DNA from: Tabrizicola_A sp964393035
Lineage (GTDB): Bacteria; Pseudomonadota; Alphaproteobacteria; Rhodobacterales; Rhodobacteraceae
Length of the DNA: 64,000 bases
Assembly: GCA_964393035.1 (NCBI GenBank)
Contig: CAYMRX010000001.1
Location: 186,001 to 250,000, forward strand
Reading direction: 5' to 3'
The notes under the pieces were generated by a model that ran no database searches, had not been told where the DNA came from, and saw only the letters and a list, made by a program, of their open reading frames with translations. A program made the translations under genes and the position numbers. Positions 50,442 to 59,225 of the stretch are shown piece after piece (positions within the stretch are counted from its first letter, which is position 1; each line of letters starts with the position of its first letter).

Positions 50442-51415
50442 GGATGATCTCCGAAACGATCAAGGGTTTCGCGGAACAGCCCCGCATCGACATTCCCGCC
50501 CGAAGCTGTGCAGATCACCGTGTCCGGCAAATCCGGGGCGAACAAAGCCGCCGCCAAGGCCACCGCACCGCCCGGTTCCACCACGATCCGCAGATGGTGG
50601 AACGCCAAAACCATGGCCCGCAGCGCCTGTTCGTCGCTGACCACCAGACCGGGGCCGCAAAGGCGGCGCAGAATGGGAAAGGGGATTTCGCCGGGCGACG
50701 GCGTGACGATGGCATCGCAGATCGACCCGGTAGCCGCCGCATTGCGTTCCCGCTGGCCGCTGACCAAAGACCGCGCGGTATCGTCAAAGCCCGCAGGTTC
50801 CACCGGACGCACCCGCAACCCCGGCGCGCGGGCTTCCAGCGCCAGCGCGACCCCGGCGGTCAACCCGCCCCCGCCGCAGCAGGTCAGCACATCGGCCTGC
50901 CCGATCCCGGCCGCAGCCGCTTGCGCAGCAATCTCCAGCCCCACCGTGCCTTGCCCCGCAATCACCTGCGCATCATCATAGGGCCGAACCAACGCCAGCC
51001 CCCGGCGTGCCGCCAGCGCGGCACCGATGGCATCACGGTCGTCGCGGGCGCGGTCATACAGCACCACCTCCGCCCCATAGGCGCGGGTATTGGCAATCTT
51101 CACAGCCGGCGCATCCGAAGGCATCACGATGACACAAGGCGCGCCCAAACGGCTGGCAGCATAGGCCACCCCCTGCGCATGGTTGCCCGATGAATAGGCC
51201 AAAACGCCAGCCTGCCGCTGTTCCGGCGAAAGCGCGGTCAGCGCCGCCCAACCACCGCGAAACTTGAAGCTGCCGGTCCATTGCAGACATTCGGCCTTGA
51301 CGAAAATGCGCCGCCCGGCCAGCCGGTCCAGCAAGGGCGCGTTCAAAAGCGGTGTCACGCGGGCATGTCCCGAAAGCCGCCCTGCCGCCGCGTCGATCAT
51401 GGCCAAGGATGTCAT
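50432..51415 (-). CDS. PLP-dependent threonine/serine dehydratase family protein
   Basis: A 327-residue fold-type II PLP enzyme. The PLP lysine lies in WTGSFKFRGGWAAL, the substrate loop is YSSGNHAQGVAYA, the phosphate-binding stretch is CCGGGGLTAGVALALE, and CTASGGNVD lies at the end. It lacks the C-terminal ACT domain of biosynthetic IlvA, so it is of the catabolic or serine-racemase/hydroxyaspartate-dehydratase type. The unusual company of hydrolases points to a hydroxy-amino-acid substrate inside a degradation route. Overlaps of 10 and 4 bases with neighbours imply one transcript. Confidence 0.88.
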   Translation of the reverse strand: MTSLAMIDAAAGRLSGHARVTPLLNAPLLDRLAGRRIFVKAECLQWTGSFKFRGGWAALTALSPEQRQAGVLAYSSGNHAQGVAYAASRLGAPCVIVMPSDAPAVKIANTRAYGAEVVLYDRARDDRDAIGAALAARRGLALVRPYDDAQVIAGQGTVGLEIAAQAAAAGIGQADVLTCCGGGGLTAGVALALEARAPGLRVRPVEPAGFDDTARSLVSGQRERNAAATGSICDAIVTPSPGEIPFPILRRLCGPGLVVSDEQALRAMVLAFHHLRIVVEPGGAVALAAALFAPDLPDTVICTASGGNVDAGLFRETLDRFGDHPWP

Positions 51416-52236
51416 GCGCAGGCCTTCACAAATGCCGTCAGCGCCGCCACCGCCTCGGGTTCATCAAGGAAAGGAATATGCGCCCGGTCCGGCACCTCGG
51501 CGTGAACCATATCGGGACGGCGGCGCTTCATCCCGGCCACGGTTTCCGGTGTCAGAAGGTCCGAGTTTGCCCCCCGGATCAGGGCCACCGGCAGGCCCGC
51601 CGTTGCCTCCCACAAGGGCCAAAGGTCTACCGCAGGGCCGTTGAAGCCCGCGATGAACGCCTCCCGCAGAGCCGGATCATAGGTGATCCGCAGCCCCTCG
51701 GGCGTTTCGGTGTAGAACTTCGTCGCCTCCTCCAGCCAACGGCTGGCGGGCACATTGGCAAAGCCGGGGGAATAGCGCGGCATTTTCCCGGCAATCTCGG
51801 CCAAGGTCTTGGCCGCAGGATTGCGCCCGACATAATCGAAAATCCGCTCCAGCCCCGGCCGGTGAATTTCCGGCCCGATGTCGTTCAGGCACAGGCCCAG
51901 CAGCCGATCCTTCGCCACGGCGGCCAGCATCATGCCGATCAGCCCCCCGCGCGAGGTGCCAAGGATCGCGGCCTTGCTCACCCCCAGATGGTCCAAAAGC
52001 TCCAGCGCATCCTTGCCCTCTTGCGGCACGGTATAGCTTGCCGCCCCCGTCCACTGGCTTTCCCCCCGCCCGCGATAATCCATGCGGATCAACCGGACGG
52101 AGGGCAGATGCGGGATCATATAATCGAAATCCGCCATGGTCCGCGTCAGCCCGGCAAGGCACAGCAGCGCCGTCCCGTGCCCCTCATCGCGGTAAGCCAG
52201 CCTTGCGCCATCCGAGGCGGTGAAAAACTGCGTCAT
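51412..52236 (-). CDS. Alpha/beta hydrolase, first gene of the minus-strand operon
   Basis: A 274-residue hydrolase: FTASDGARLAYRDEGHGTALLCLAGLTR, RLIRMDYRGRGESQW, nucleophile elbow ILGTSRGGLIGMMLA (Ser with Arg after it, as in many ester/lactone hydrolases), acid in LIRGANSDLLTPE and His in VPDRAHIPFLDEPEAV. Start 52236 has GGAGAGG upstream. It overlaps the dehydratase gene by ATGA. The gap to the divergent ABC exporter at 52350 (113 bases) should hold the operon promoter. Confidence 0.85.
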   Translation of the reverse strand: MTQFFTASDGARLAYRDEGHGTALLCLAGLTRTMADFDYMIPHLPSVRLIRMDYRGRGESQWTGAASYTVPQEGKDALELLDHLGVSKAAILGTSRGGLIGMMLAAVAKDRLLGLCLNDIGPEIHRPGLERIFDYVGRNPAAKTLAEIAGKMPRYSPGFANVPASRWLEEATKFYTETPEGLRITYDPALREAFIAGFNGPAVDLWPLWEATAGLPVALIRGANSDLLTPETVAGMKRRRPDMVHAEVPDRAHIPFLDEPEAVAALTAFVKACA

Positions 52237-52349
52237 GGCCCTCTCCTTTGCGGCGCACAGTCGCATGGGCCGCAGGCGACGGAAAGGGGGCCATCGCTTG
52301 CCTGCCGGGGCAGCAAAGGATAAGGGGCAGCAAGCAAAAGAGGTGTGCC

Positions 52350-54125
52350 ATGGCCGAGCCAACCGAAGAACGGGCAAAGTCGAAACGGGTGGGGGCGCTG
52401 GCCTCCCTTTGGCCCTTTGTGCGCCCCTATCGCCCGATGGTGATCCTGGCCGGGCTGGCGCTGATCTTGACCTCGACCGTCAGTCTTGTCTTGCCCATGG
52501 CGGTGCGCCGTGTCGTCGACAGTTTCGGCGCGGGCAACCTTGCCATTCTTGACACCTATTTCACCGCCTTTCTGGCCATCGCCGCCCTTTTGGCGCTTGG
52601 CACCGGCGTGCGCTATTACTTCGTCACCCGTCTGGGCGAACGTGTGGTGGCTGATATCCGCCGCGCGATCTTTGACAAGGTTCTGGCCATGTCCCCCGCA
52701 TGGTTCGAGCGCATCATGACCGGCGAAATCGTCAGCCGCATCACCACCGACACCACATTGATCCTGTCGGTGATCGGCTCCTCCGTCTCCGTCGCGCTGC
52801 GCCATTTCTTGACGCTGCTGGGCGGCCTGATCCTTCTGGCGCTCACCTCGGCCAAACTCGCCGGGATCGTGCTTCTGCTGGTGCCAATGATCGTGGTGCC
52901 AATCATCGTCCTTGGCCGCCGCCTGCGCCGCCTTTCCCGTGAAAACCAAGATTGGATCGCCAATTCCTCGGGCAAGGCGACCGAGGCTTTGGGCGCGGTG
53001 CAAACCGTGCAAAGCTTCACGCATGAGACCGCCACACGGGCAGAGTTTGGCGCGGTGACCGAGCAATCCTTCCTCTCGGCCAAGACCCGCATCGCCACCC
53101 GCGCCGTGCTGACCGTCATCGTGATCTTTCTGGTCTTTGCCGGAGTCGTCGGTGTTCTTTGGCTCGGCGCACGCGATGTCCGCAACGGCGTAATGACGGC
53201 GGGGGAACTCGTGCAATTCGTCATCTATGCCGTGCTTGTCGCCGGGGCCGTCGGCAGCCTGTCGGAAATCTGGGGCGAGTTGCAGCGCGCCGCGGGGGCG
53301 ACCGAACGTCTGGTGGAAATCCTGCAAGCCGACGATCCGGTGAATGACCCCGCAGCGCCGCGCGCCCTGCCCACCCCGGTGCGCGGCGAGATCACCTTGG
53401 ACAATGTTGCCTTCCACTACCCCTCGCGCCCCGATTACCGCGCCTTGAACGGCGTCAGCCTGACGGTGCAGCCGGGCGAAACCGTGGCCCTCGTCGGCCC
53501 CTCGGGCGCAGGCAAATCCACCGTCTTGCAACTTCTGATGCGGTTTTATGACCCGCAATCCGGCAGCATCCGCCTTGACGGCATCGACCTGCGCGCGATG
53601 GACCGCGAGACCTTCCGCGCCCATATGGCGCTTGTGCCGCAAGACCCGGTGATCTTTGCCGCCTCTGCCATGGACAACATCCGTTTCGGCCGTCCCGGCG
53701 CCACCGACACCGAAGTGACCGAGGCCGCCCGCGCCGCCGCCGCGCATGACTTCCTCACCGCTTTGCCCCAAGGCTATGACACCTTCCTTGGTGAGCGTGG
53801 CGTGATGCTGTCGGGCGGGCAAAAACAACGCATCGCCATCGCCCGCGCCATCCTGCGCGACGCCCGCGTTCTTTTGCTGGACGAGGCCACCAGCGCCCTT
53901 GACGCCGAAAGCGAACGCGCTGTGCAAGAGGCCGTGGACCGTCTGGCCGAAGGCCGCACCATGCTGGTCGTCGCCCACCGCCTTGCCACCGTGAAAAAGG
54001 CCGACCGGATTGCGGTATTTGACGGGGGCAAGATCGTGGCCGTGGACAGCCACGATGCCTTGGTGGCCGAAGACGGGCTTTACGCCCGGCTTGCCCGTTT
54101 GCAGTTCACGGATGGCGCGGTGTGA
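52350..54125 (+). CDS. ABC exporter with fused membrane and ATPase domains
   Basis: A 591-residue half-transporter of the MsbA/lipid-A-type group. Six membrane helices are within residues about 20-310 (VILAGLALILTSTVSLVLPMA ... FLVFAGVVGVLWLG). The nucleotide-binding domain has Walker A GPSGAGKS, Q-loop LVPQDPVIFAASAMDN, signature MLSGGQKQRIAIARA and Walker B VLLLDEATSALD. It functions as a dimer, and substrates may be lipids or drugs. ATG 52350 gives MAEPTEERAKSKR. Its stop overlaps a small membrane-protein gene (GTGA). Confidence 0.93.
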   Translation: MAEPTEERAKSKRVGALASLWPFVRPYRPMVILAGLALILTSTVSLVLPMAVRRVVDSFGAGNLAILDTYFTAFLAIAALLALGTGVRYYFVTRLGERVVADIRRAIFDKVLAMSPAWFERIMTGEIVSRITTDTTLILSVIGSSVSVALRHFLTLLGGLILLALTSAKLAGIVLLLVPMIVVPIIVLGRRLRRLSRENQDWIANSSGKATEALGAVQTVQSFTHETATRAEFGAVTEQSFLSAKTRIATRAVLTVIVIFLVFAGVVGVLWLGARDVRNGVMTAGELVQFVIYAVLVAGAVGSLSEIWGELQRAAGATERLVEILQADDPVNDPAAPRALPTPVRGEITLDNVAFHYPSRPDYRALNGVSLTVQPGETVALVGPSGAGKSTVLQLLMRFYDPQSGSIRLDGIDLRAMDRETFRAHMALVPQDPVIFAASAMDNIRFGRPGATDTEVTEAARAAAAHDFLTALPQGYDTFLGERGVMLSGGQKQRIAIARAILRDARVLLLDEATSALDAESERAVQEAVDRLAEGRTMLVVAHRLATVKKADRIAVFDGGKIVAVDSHDALVAEDGLYARLARLQFTDGAV

Positions 54126-54388
54126 CGCGCGTTTCAAGTGGCCTTCTGCTTGTCCTGCAATGGGTGGCGCTGTGTTTTGGGTTCCTTACAGTCCTAACGG
54201 CGCTGCACCTGTATTCTATGGAGACTGCCTATTTTTCGGCTGTTCCACAGGCGAAGTCACAGATGGACAGCTACTCGCTACCAACCTTGCAAAGACTTGT
54301 GGTTGGCCTTTGCACGGGTGTCGCGACCATGGGGATTGGGGGCGTTTTGTTCTACTTGAGGCAGCTCTATCTGGCGCGCTCAAAATAG
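54122..54388 (+). CDS. Small two-helix membrane protein with atypical composition
   Basis: An 88-residue protein starting GTG inside the exporter stop. It has two hydrophobic helices (SGLLLVLQWVALCFGFLTVLTALHLY and LVVGLCTGVATMGIGGVLFYLR) with a polar, Ser/Thr/Gln-containing periplasmic loop between. The DNA is clearly less GC-rich than neighbours (CTATTTTTCGGC, AAGACTTGTGG) and uses codons such as CTA and TCT that nearby genes avoid, so it may be newly acquired or poorly constrained. It could be an accessory subunit of the exporter. I recognise no family. Confidence 0.65.
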   Translation: MTRVSSGLLLVLQWVALCFGFLTVLTALHLYSMETAYFSAVPQAKSQMDSYSLPTLQRLVVGLCTGVATMGIGGVLFYLRQLYLARSK

Positions 54389-54409
54389 GTTGCGCCTGCA
54401 ATACCCCCC

Positions 54410-55177
54410 TCAAAACACCTCCACCCCATATCCCACCCCGGTCAGATACAACCCATCCGGCGGACAAACCGGCCCACAAGCCGCCCGATCCCGCGCCTCG
54501 AGTGCCGCCTTCACATCCTCAGGCGTCCAGCCCCCGGCCCCGACCCGCTCCAGCGTTCCCACAACCGACCGCACCTGATTGTGCAGGAAACTCCGCGCCC
54601 TGAGCGTGAACCGAATCTCCCGCCCCCCCGGATAGGGCGCCTCCTCGATCCCGATCTCGTCAATCGTCTTCACCGGGCTTTTCGCCTGACACATGGTCGA
54701 CCGAAAGGTGGTAAAGTCATGCAGGCCGATCAGATGCGCCGCGCCCATCCGCATTGCCGCAACGTCCAGCCGGTTCTGCACCCGCCATGCCAACCCCGCA
54801 TCATGGGTCAAAGGCGCGCGGCGTTCGATCAGGCGGAACAGATAGCGCCGCTCCAGCGCCGAAAACCGGGCGTGAAAATCATCGGCCACCCGCGCCACCG
54901 CCAGAATGGCCACCGGCGCGGGGCGCAAATGGAAATTCAGCGCCTCGCCCAGTCGAAACGGTTGCCAGTCGCGCGCCAGATCCACCGTGGCCACCTGCCC
55001 CGTGCCATGCACCCCCGCATCGGTGCGGCCCGCAGCGGCAATGGTGTGCGGCCCCGGCTCCAGCCGCTCCAGCGCCGCCTCGATCGCGCCCTGAACAGAG
55101 GGCATGCCCTGCGCCTGCCTTTGCCATCCGGCAAAGGGCGCACCGTTATATTCGATCTTCAAGGCATAGCGCGGCAT
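54410..55177 (-). CDS. truA: tRNA pseudouridine synthase TruA
   Basis: Makes pseudouridine at positions 38-40 of tRNA anticodon stems. The 255-residue protein opens LKIEYNGAPFAGWQRQ, has the catalytic aspartate in AAGRTDAGVHGTGQV, and AHLIGLHDFTTFRST and ARSFLHNQVRSVVGTLERVG further on, at normal length. It is convergent with the small membrane-protein gene (21-base gap) and divergent from the YcjX gene. Confidence 0.96.
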   Translation of the reverse strand: MPRYALKIEYNGAPFAGWQRQAQGMPSVQGAIEAALERLEPGPHTIAAAGRTDAGVHGTGQVATVDLARDWQPFRLGEALNFHLRPAPVAILAVARVADDFHARFSALERRYLFRLIERRAPLTHDAGLAWRVQNRLDVAAMRMGAAHLIGLHDFTTFRSTMCQAKSPVKTIDEIGIEEAPYPGGREIRFTLRARSFLHNQVRSVVGTLERVGAGGWTPEDVKAALEARDRAACGPVCPPDGLYLTGVGYGVEVF

Positions 55178-55260
55178 AGCCCCGGCTTACCCTGACGCCG
55201 CGCACCTGTCCATTCCCCCTACCCATTCCGCCCTTGGGTGCCTATCTTGACCCTGCAAGC

Positions 55261-56682
55261 ATGAGGCACAGTTTGGTTTTCTCTGCCATCACCGACGGAA
55301 TTACCCGGCAAATCGAAGGGGCCATGGCCTCGGTCTCGGGCGCGTTCTTTGAACCTGTGCTGCGGCTGGGGGTGACGGGCCTGTCGCGGTCGGGTAAGAC
55401 GGTGTTCATCACCGGGTTGGTGGCGAACCTTCTGGACCGGGGCCGCATGCCGCAACTGCGCGCCGCCCAGCGCATCGAGGCGGTCCATCTGCAACCCCAA
55501 CCCGATGTCACCCTGCCGCGCTTTGCCTATGAAGACCACCTCGCCGCCATGACCGGGGACGCCCCGCGCTGGCCGCAATCGACCCGCGCGGTGTCGGAAC
55601 TCAGGCTCTCGTTCCGCCTTGCCCCCTATGGCCTGTTCGCGGGCTTTTCCGGGCCGCGCACGCTGCATGTCGATATCGTCGATTACCCCGGCGAATGGCT
55701 CTTGGACCTTGCGCTTCTCGACAAGACCTATGCCGACTGGTCCGAAGCCACGCTTGATCGCATCGCCAAACGCCCCGAGGCGGCGGCTTTCATGGCCCAG
55801 GCCCGTGCCGAGGATGGGGCGCTCAGGCTGGAAGAGCCCAAAGCCCAATCCCTCGCCGCCGCCTTCACCACCTATCTGCAAAACGCCCGCGCCGCCGGCT
55901 GGTCCGATTGCACACCGGGCCGTTTCCTGCTGCCCGGCGACCTCGCAGGCAGCCCGGTTCTGACCTTCGCGCCCCTGCCGAAACCCGCAGATACCCCCCG
56001 CAACAGCCTCTGGCGCGAGATGGAGCGCCGGTATGAGGCGTATAAATCCCGCGTCGTCAAACCCTTCTTCCGGGACCATTTCGCCAAGTTGGACCGCCAG
56101 ATCGTGCTGGCCGATGTCTTGGGCGCCATCCATCAAGGCCCGCAAGCGGTCGAGGATCTGCGCCGCACCATGGCCGAAATTCTGATGGCCTTTCGCCCCG
56201 GCAGCAATGGCTGGCTTTCGGGCCTTCTGGGTGGCAAGCGGGTGGAGAAGATCCTGTTCGCCGCCACCAAGGCCGACCATTTGCACCATCTGCAACATCC
56301 CGCCCTGACCGCCATCACCGAGGCGCTTTTGCGTGACGCCAAGGCGCGGGCCGATTTCGCCGGGGCCGAAACCGCCGCCCTGTCGCTGGCCGCCTTGCGC
56401 TGCACGGTCGAGGAAATGATCCAGCGCGACGGCGCCGCTTTGCCTGCCGTCAAGGGGCGGCTGTTGTCCACGGGCAAACAGGCCGTGATGTATCCCGGCG
56501 AATTGCCTCGCGACCCCGCCCGCATCCTGTCCCCCGCCCGCGATGGCGCGACCGCATGGCTTGAAGCGGATTATGCGCTCATGGGCTTTGCCCCCGCCCG
56601 CGCCAGTCAATCCCCCGGCATGGGACCGCCCCATATCCGGCTGGACCGCGCCGCGGATTTCCTGATCGGAGATCGGCTGTGA
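55261..56682 (+). CDS. YcjX-like P-loop stress protein
   Basis: A 473-residue GTPase-like protein of the YcjX/DUF463 family. The Walker A loop LGVTGLSRSGKTVFITGLVANLL lies near residues 40-60, with LHVDIVDYPGEWLLDLALLD after it (Walker B-type VDYPGEW). It is repeatedly encoded with YcjF, as here, in envelope-stress contexts. ATG 55261 (MRHSLVFSAITDGI) is preferred over an upstream TTG at 55234. It is coupled to the next gene by GTGA. Biochemical function is not known to me. Confidence 0.85.
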   Translation: MRHSLVFSAITDGITRQIEGAMASVSGAFFEPVLRLGVTGLSRSGKTVFITGLVANLLDRGRMPQLRAAQRIEAVHLQPQPDVTLPRFAYEDHLAAMTGDAPRWPQSTRAVSELRLSFRLAPYGLFAGFSGPRTLHVDIVDYPGEWLLDLALLDKTYADWSEATLDRIAKRPEAAAFMAQARAEDGALRLEEPKAQSLAAAFTTYLQNARAAGWSDCTPGRFLLPGDLAGSPVLTFAPLPKPADTPRNSLWREMERRYEAYKSRVVKPFFRDHFAKLDRQIVLADVLGAIHQGPQAVEDLRRTMAEILMAFRPGSNGWLSGLLGGKRVEKILFAATKADHLHHLQHPALTAITEALLRDAKARADFAGAETAALSLAALRCTVEEMIQRDGAALPAVKGRLLSTGKQAVMYPGELPRDPARILSPARDGATAWLEADYALMGFAPARASQSPGMGPPHIRLDRAADFLIGDRL

Positions 56683-57689
56683 CCCAACGCCTGCACCTGA
56701 ACCGCCCCGCCCTGATCGAGATCGAAGACATCTCCACCGCCGATCCCGGCCTTGCAGGCCCCGTGCCGGACAGCCTGCCCGACGGCCGCGCGGTGCAAAC
56801 CATCGGCCGCCTTGCCAGCCGCCGCATGTCCCCCCTGTCGCGCGCCGCCTTCTGGGTTTTCGGCACGCTTATCAGCTTTGTGCTTTCCGTCGCGGCATGG
56901 GATTTTGTCACCACGCTCCTCAACCGCGACTCGGCTCTTGGCTGGGTCGCCATGGTGCTGGTCGGCGCGGCCATCGGCATCCTGCTTCTTCTTGCCTTGC
57001 GCGAACTGGCGGCCTTTGCCCGCATTGCCCGCATCGACCAGTTGCGGCAAAAGGCCATCGACGCCCGCACCACCGCAAATCTGCCTGCTGCCCGCGCTGT
57101 CCTGTCGGCGTTGCACCGTCTTTATGCCAAACGCCCCGAAACCAGTTGGGGCCTTGCGCGCCTGACGGACCGCCAATCCGACATCTTTGACGCCGATGGT
57201 CTGCTTGACCTGATGGAGCGCGAACTCATGGCCCCGCTCGACAAGGCCGCGCTGGCCGAAATCGAGGCCGCCGCCCGCCAAGTCGCCACTGTCACCGCCC
57301 TTGTCCCCATGGCCTTGGCCGATGTGGCGACAGCACTTTTCGCCAATCTGCGGATGATCCGTCGGCTCAGTCAGATTTACGGCGGGCGGTCGTCAACCCT
57401 TGGCAACCTTGCGCTTCTGCGCCGGGTCTTCACCGCCCTGCTTGGGGCCGGGGCCATTGCACTGGCCGATGATCTGATCGGCTCTTTCGCCTCGGGGGGC
57501 ATCCTTGCAAAACTGTCGCGCCGCTTTGGCGAAGGTGTCGTCAACGGCGCGCTGACCGCCCGCGTCGGCCTTGCCGCGATGGAGACCTGCCGCCCCCTGC
57601 CCTTCGTGGCGCTGGAAAAGCCCGGCACGACCGCCACCATCAGCCGCGCCTTGGCCGGGTTCCTGTCGCGCGAGAAAGAGGCAGTCTAA
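56679..57689 (+). CDS. YcjF-like DUF697 membrane protein
   Basis: A 336-residue protein of the TIGR01620/DUF697 (YcjF) family. Two membrane helices (AAFWVFGTLISFVLSVAAWDF; WVAMVLVGAAIGILLLLAL) follow an N-terminal soluble part. The C-terminal DUF697 block has VALVPMALADVATALFANLRMIRRLSQIYGGR and NGALTARVGLAAMETCRPLPF. GTG start in the YcjX stop. The pair probably forms a membrane complex. Confidence 0.85.
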   Translation: MTQRLHLNRPALIEIEDISTADPGLAGPVPDSLPDGRAVQTIGRLASRRMSPLSRAAFWVFGTLISFVLSVAAWDFVTTLLNRDSALGWVAMVLVGAAIGILLLLALRELAAFARIARIDQLRQKAIDARTTANLPAARAVLSALHRLYAKRPETSWGLARLTDRQSDIFDADGLLDLMERELMAPLDKAALAEIEAAARQVATVTALVPMALADVATALFANLRMIRRLSQIYGGRSSTLGNLALLRRVFTALLGAGAIALADDLIGSFASGGILAKLSRRFGEGVVNGALTARVGLAAMETCRPLPFVALEKPGTTATISRALAGFLSREKEAV

Positions 57690-57706
57690 GCCCGCGCACC
57701 GCAGGC

Positions 57707-59014
57707 TCACGCCAAGGGCGCGGCCTCACGCTGAAAAACCGCCGCGAAGAACCCATCGGTTTCATGCCGCGCGGGCGTCAGCGACAGGTGGTCAGGATGG
57801 GCCGATCCGGCCATCTCCGGCGCGGCCTCGCGCAGCGGCACCACGCGAAAACCCGGATGCGTGGCCAGAAACGTCGCCACCTGATCTTCATTCTCCTCGC
57901 ACAGCATCGAGCAGGTCGCATAGACTAGCCGTCCGCCCGGCTTCACCAACCGCGCCGCACTGGCAAGGATCCGCGCCTGCAAGGCCACAAGGTTCTCCAA
58001 CCCCAATTCCGGCGCCCGCCAGCGCGCATCGGGGTTGCGCCGCCACGTTCCAGTGCCGCTGCACGGCGCATCCACCAGCACCCGGTCATAACCGCCCTTG
58101 TGGCGCTTGACCCAGCGATCCGTCTCCGAGGCCAGCACCCGCGTCTCGACATTGTGCAACCCTGCGCGCCGCATGCGTTCGGCGCAGCGCTTCAACCGGG
58201 CCTCGTTGACGTCGCAGGCCATGACATGGCCCTTGTTCTTCATCTGCGCGGCAAGGGCCAGCGTCTTGCCCCCGGCCCCGGCGCAGAAATCAACCACCCG
58301 GTCCCCCGGCCCCGCCCCGACCAAAAGCGCGACAAGCTGCGACCCTTCGTCCTGAATCTCGATCTCACCGGTTTTCAACCCCGGCAAGCGTGACAGGGAC
58401 AGGCGTTCCCGCAGCCGAATGCCATAGGGCGAAAGCTTTGTCGCCTCGGCGCGCAGCCCCAAACCTTTCAAGGCGCGCAACATATCCGCACGCGTCGATT
58501 TGATCGGATTGACCCGCAGGTCCAAGGGCGGCGGCACAAGGGTTGCCGCCATCTCTGGTGCGAAATCCGCGCCAAAGCGCCGCAACAGCGGCGCGACCGC
58601 CCAAGTCGGACATTCCAGCGCCACCTCTTTGGCCATATCGGGATGCGCCATCTTGCTGCCGCGCAGCCCCTCCAGCAATGCGCCCTCGGGGCTTGTCAGG
58701 GCTGCGGGGGCAAATCTCGCGCCATCAAACAGACGCCCGATCTGGTCCGCCGTCTTGCCCTCGCCCAGCATCAGCCATGCCAGCAGCCGATTGCGGGGGG
58801 TATCAGGGCATTCAAGCCGCTCCAGCCACCAGCCCAGCCGCGCCCGATGCCGAAGCAGCGCATAGACCAGTTCAAGGATTGCCCCCCGATCAGCATCCTC
58901 AAGATGACGACGGTCCCGAAACCAGCCAGAGGTCACCGCATCCGCAGGACGCGGGGCGCTCTCGACTTCGGTCAAAAGCTCAAGGGTGGCTTGCAGGCGG
59001 GCGGCAGGTGTCAC
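57707..59014 (-). CDS. RsmB/NOP2-family RNA cytosine-5 methyltransferase
   Basis: A 435-residue SAM-dependent m5C methyltransferase. The N-terminal NusB-like helical domain (TPAARLQATLELLTEVESAP) leads to the SAM site VVDFCAGAGGKTLALAAQM and to the two catalytic cysteine motifs VDAPCSGTGT (Cys318) and YATCSM (Cys368). Target is probably 16S rRNA (C967-like), though other rRNA sites are possible. GTG 59014 matches the usual TPAAR start. The frame continues to 59176 but that part covers a repeat array and looks non-coding. Confidence 0.9.
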   Translation of the reverse strand: MTPAARLQATLELLTEVESAPRPADAVTSGWFRDRRHLEDADRGAILELVYALLRHRARLGWWLERLECPDTPRNRLLAWLMLGEGKTADQIGRLFDGARFAPAALTSPEGALLEGLRGSKMAHPDMAKEVALECPTWAVAPLLRRFGADFAPEMAATLVPPPLDLRVNPIKSTRADMLRALKGLGLRAEATKLSPYGIRLRERLSLSRLPGLKTGEIEIQDEGSQLVALLVGAGPGDRVVDFCAGAGGKTLALAAQMKNKGHVMACDVNEARLKRCAERMRRAGLHNVETRVLASETDRWVKRHKGGYDRVLVDAPCSGTGTWRRNPDARWRAPELGLENLVALQARILASAARLVKPGGRLVYATCSMLCEENEDQVATFLATHPGFRVVPLREAAPEMAGSAHPDHLSLTPARHETDGFFAAVFQREAAPLA

Positions 59015-59139
59015 GGAGCGGGCGATCAGATTGAAAGCACTGCGGAGCGCAGGCGCGGTGAAGGATTTGGCCTCTCTACTGGCCCTGCGCCTGTTTGGCA
59101 AATCCGCAGCCCCGCCGCCAGCGCCTGTCGCGACGGGCG

Positions 59140-59183
59140 CCATACGCCTGCTATACACGGACCATACGGGTTCCATACGGCCT
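59140..59183. repeat. Four tandem 11-base CCATACG repeats upstream of the methyltransferase gene
   Basis: The array is CCATACGCCTG, CTATACACGGA, CCATACGGGTT, CCATACGGCCT: four units of exactly 11 bases, three with CCATACG and one with a variant. An 11-base step places each unit on about the same DNA face, as for a multi-subunit regulator. On the minus strand (CGTATGG) it lies about 126-170 bases before the GTG start. The period is not a codon multiple, so it is not protein-driven. Confidence 0.6.
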
Positions 59184-59225
59184 TTTCCACGGAAATCAGT
59201 GGGTTAGGGCGGGCGCGCGCCCTCT

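Noticed and set aside
52233..54137. A 634-codon open frame antisense to the ABC exporter
   Set aside because: It mirrors the exporter codons. High GC at third positions removes stops on the opposite strand, and the product has no recognisable domain while the sense frame has all ABC motifs.
59015..59176. A longer N-terminus for the RsmB-family protein (start at 59176)
   Set aside because: The extra residues do not resemble the family. They are encoded by the 11-base repeat array and its flank, and the usual protein start coincides with GTG 59014.
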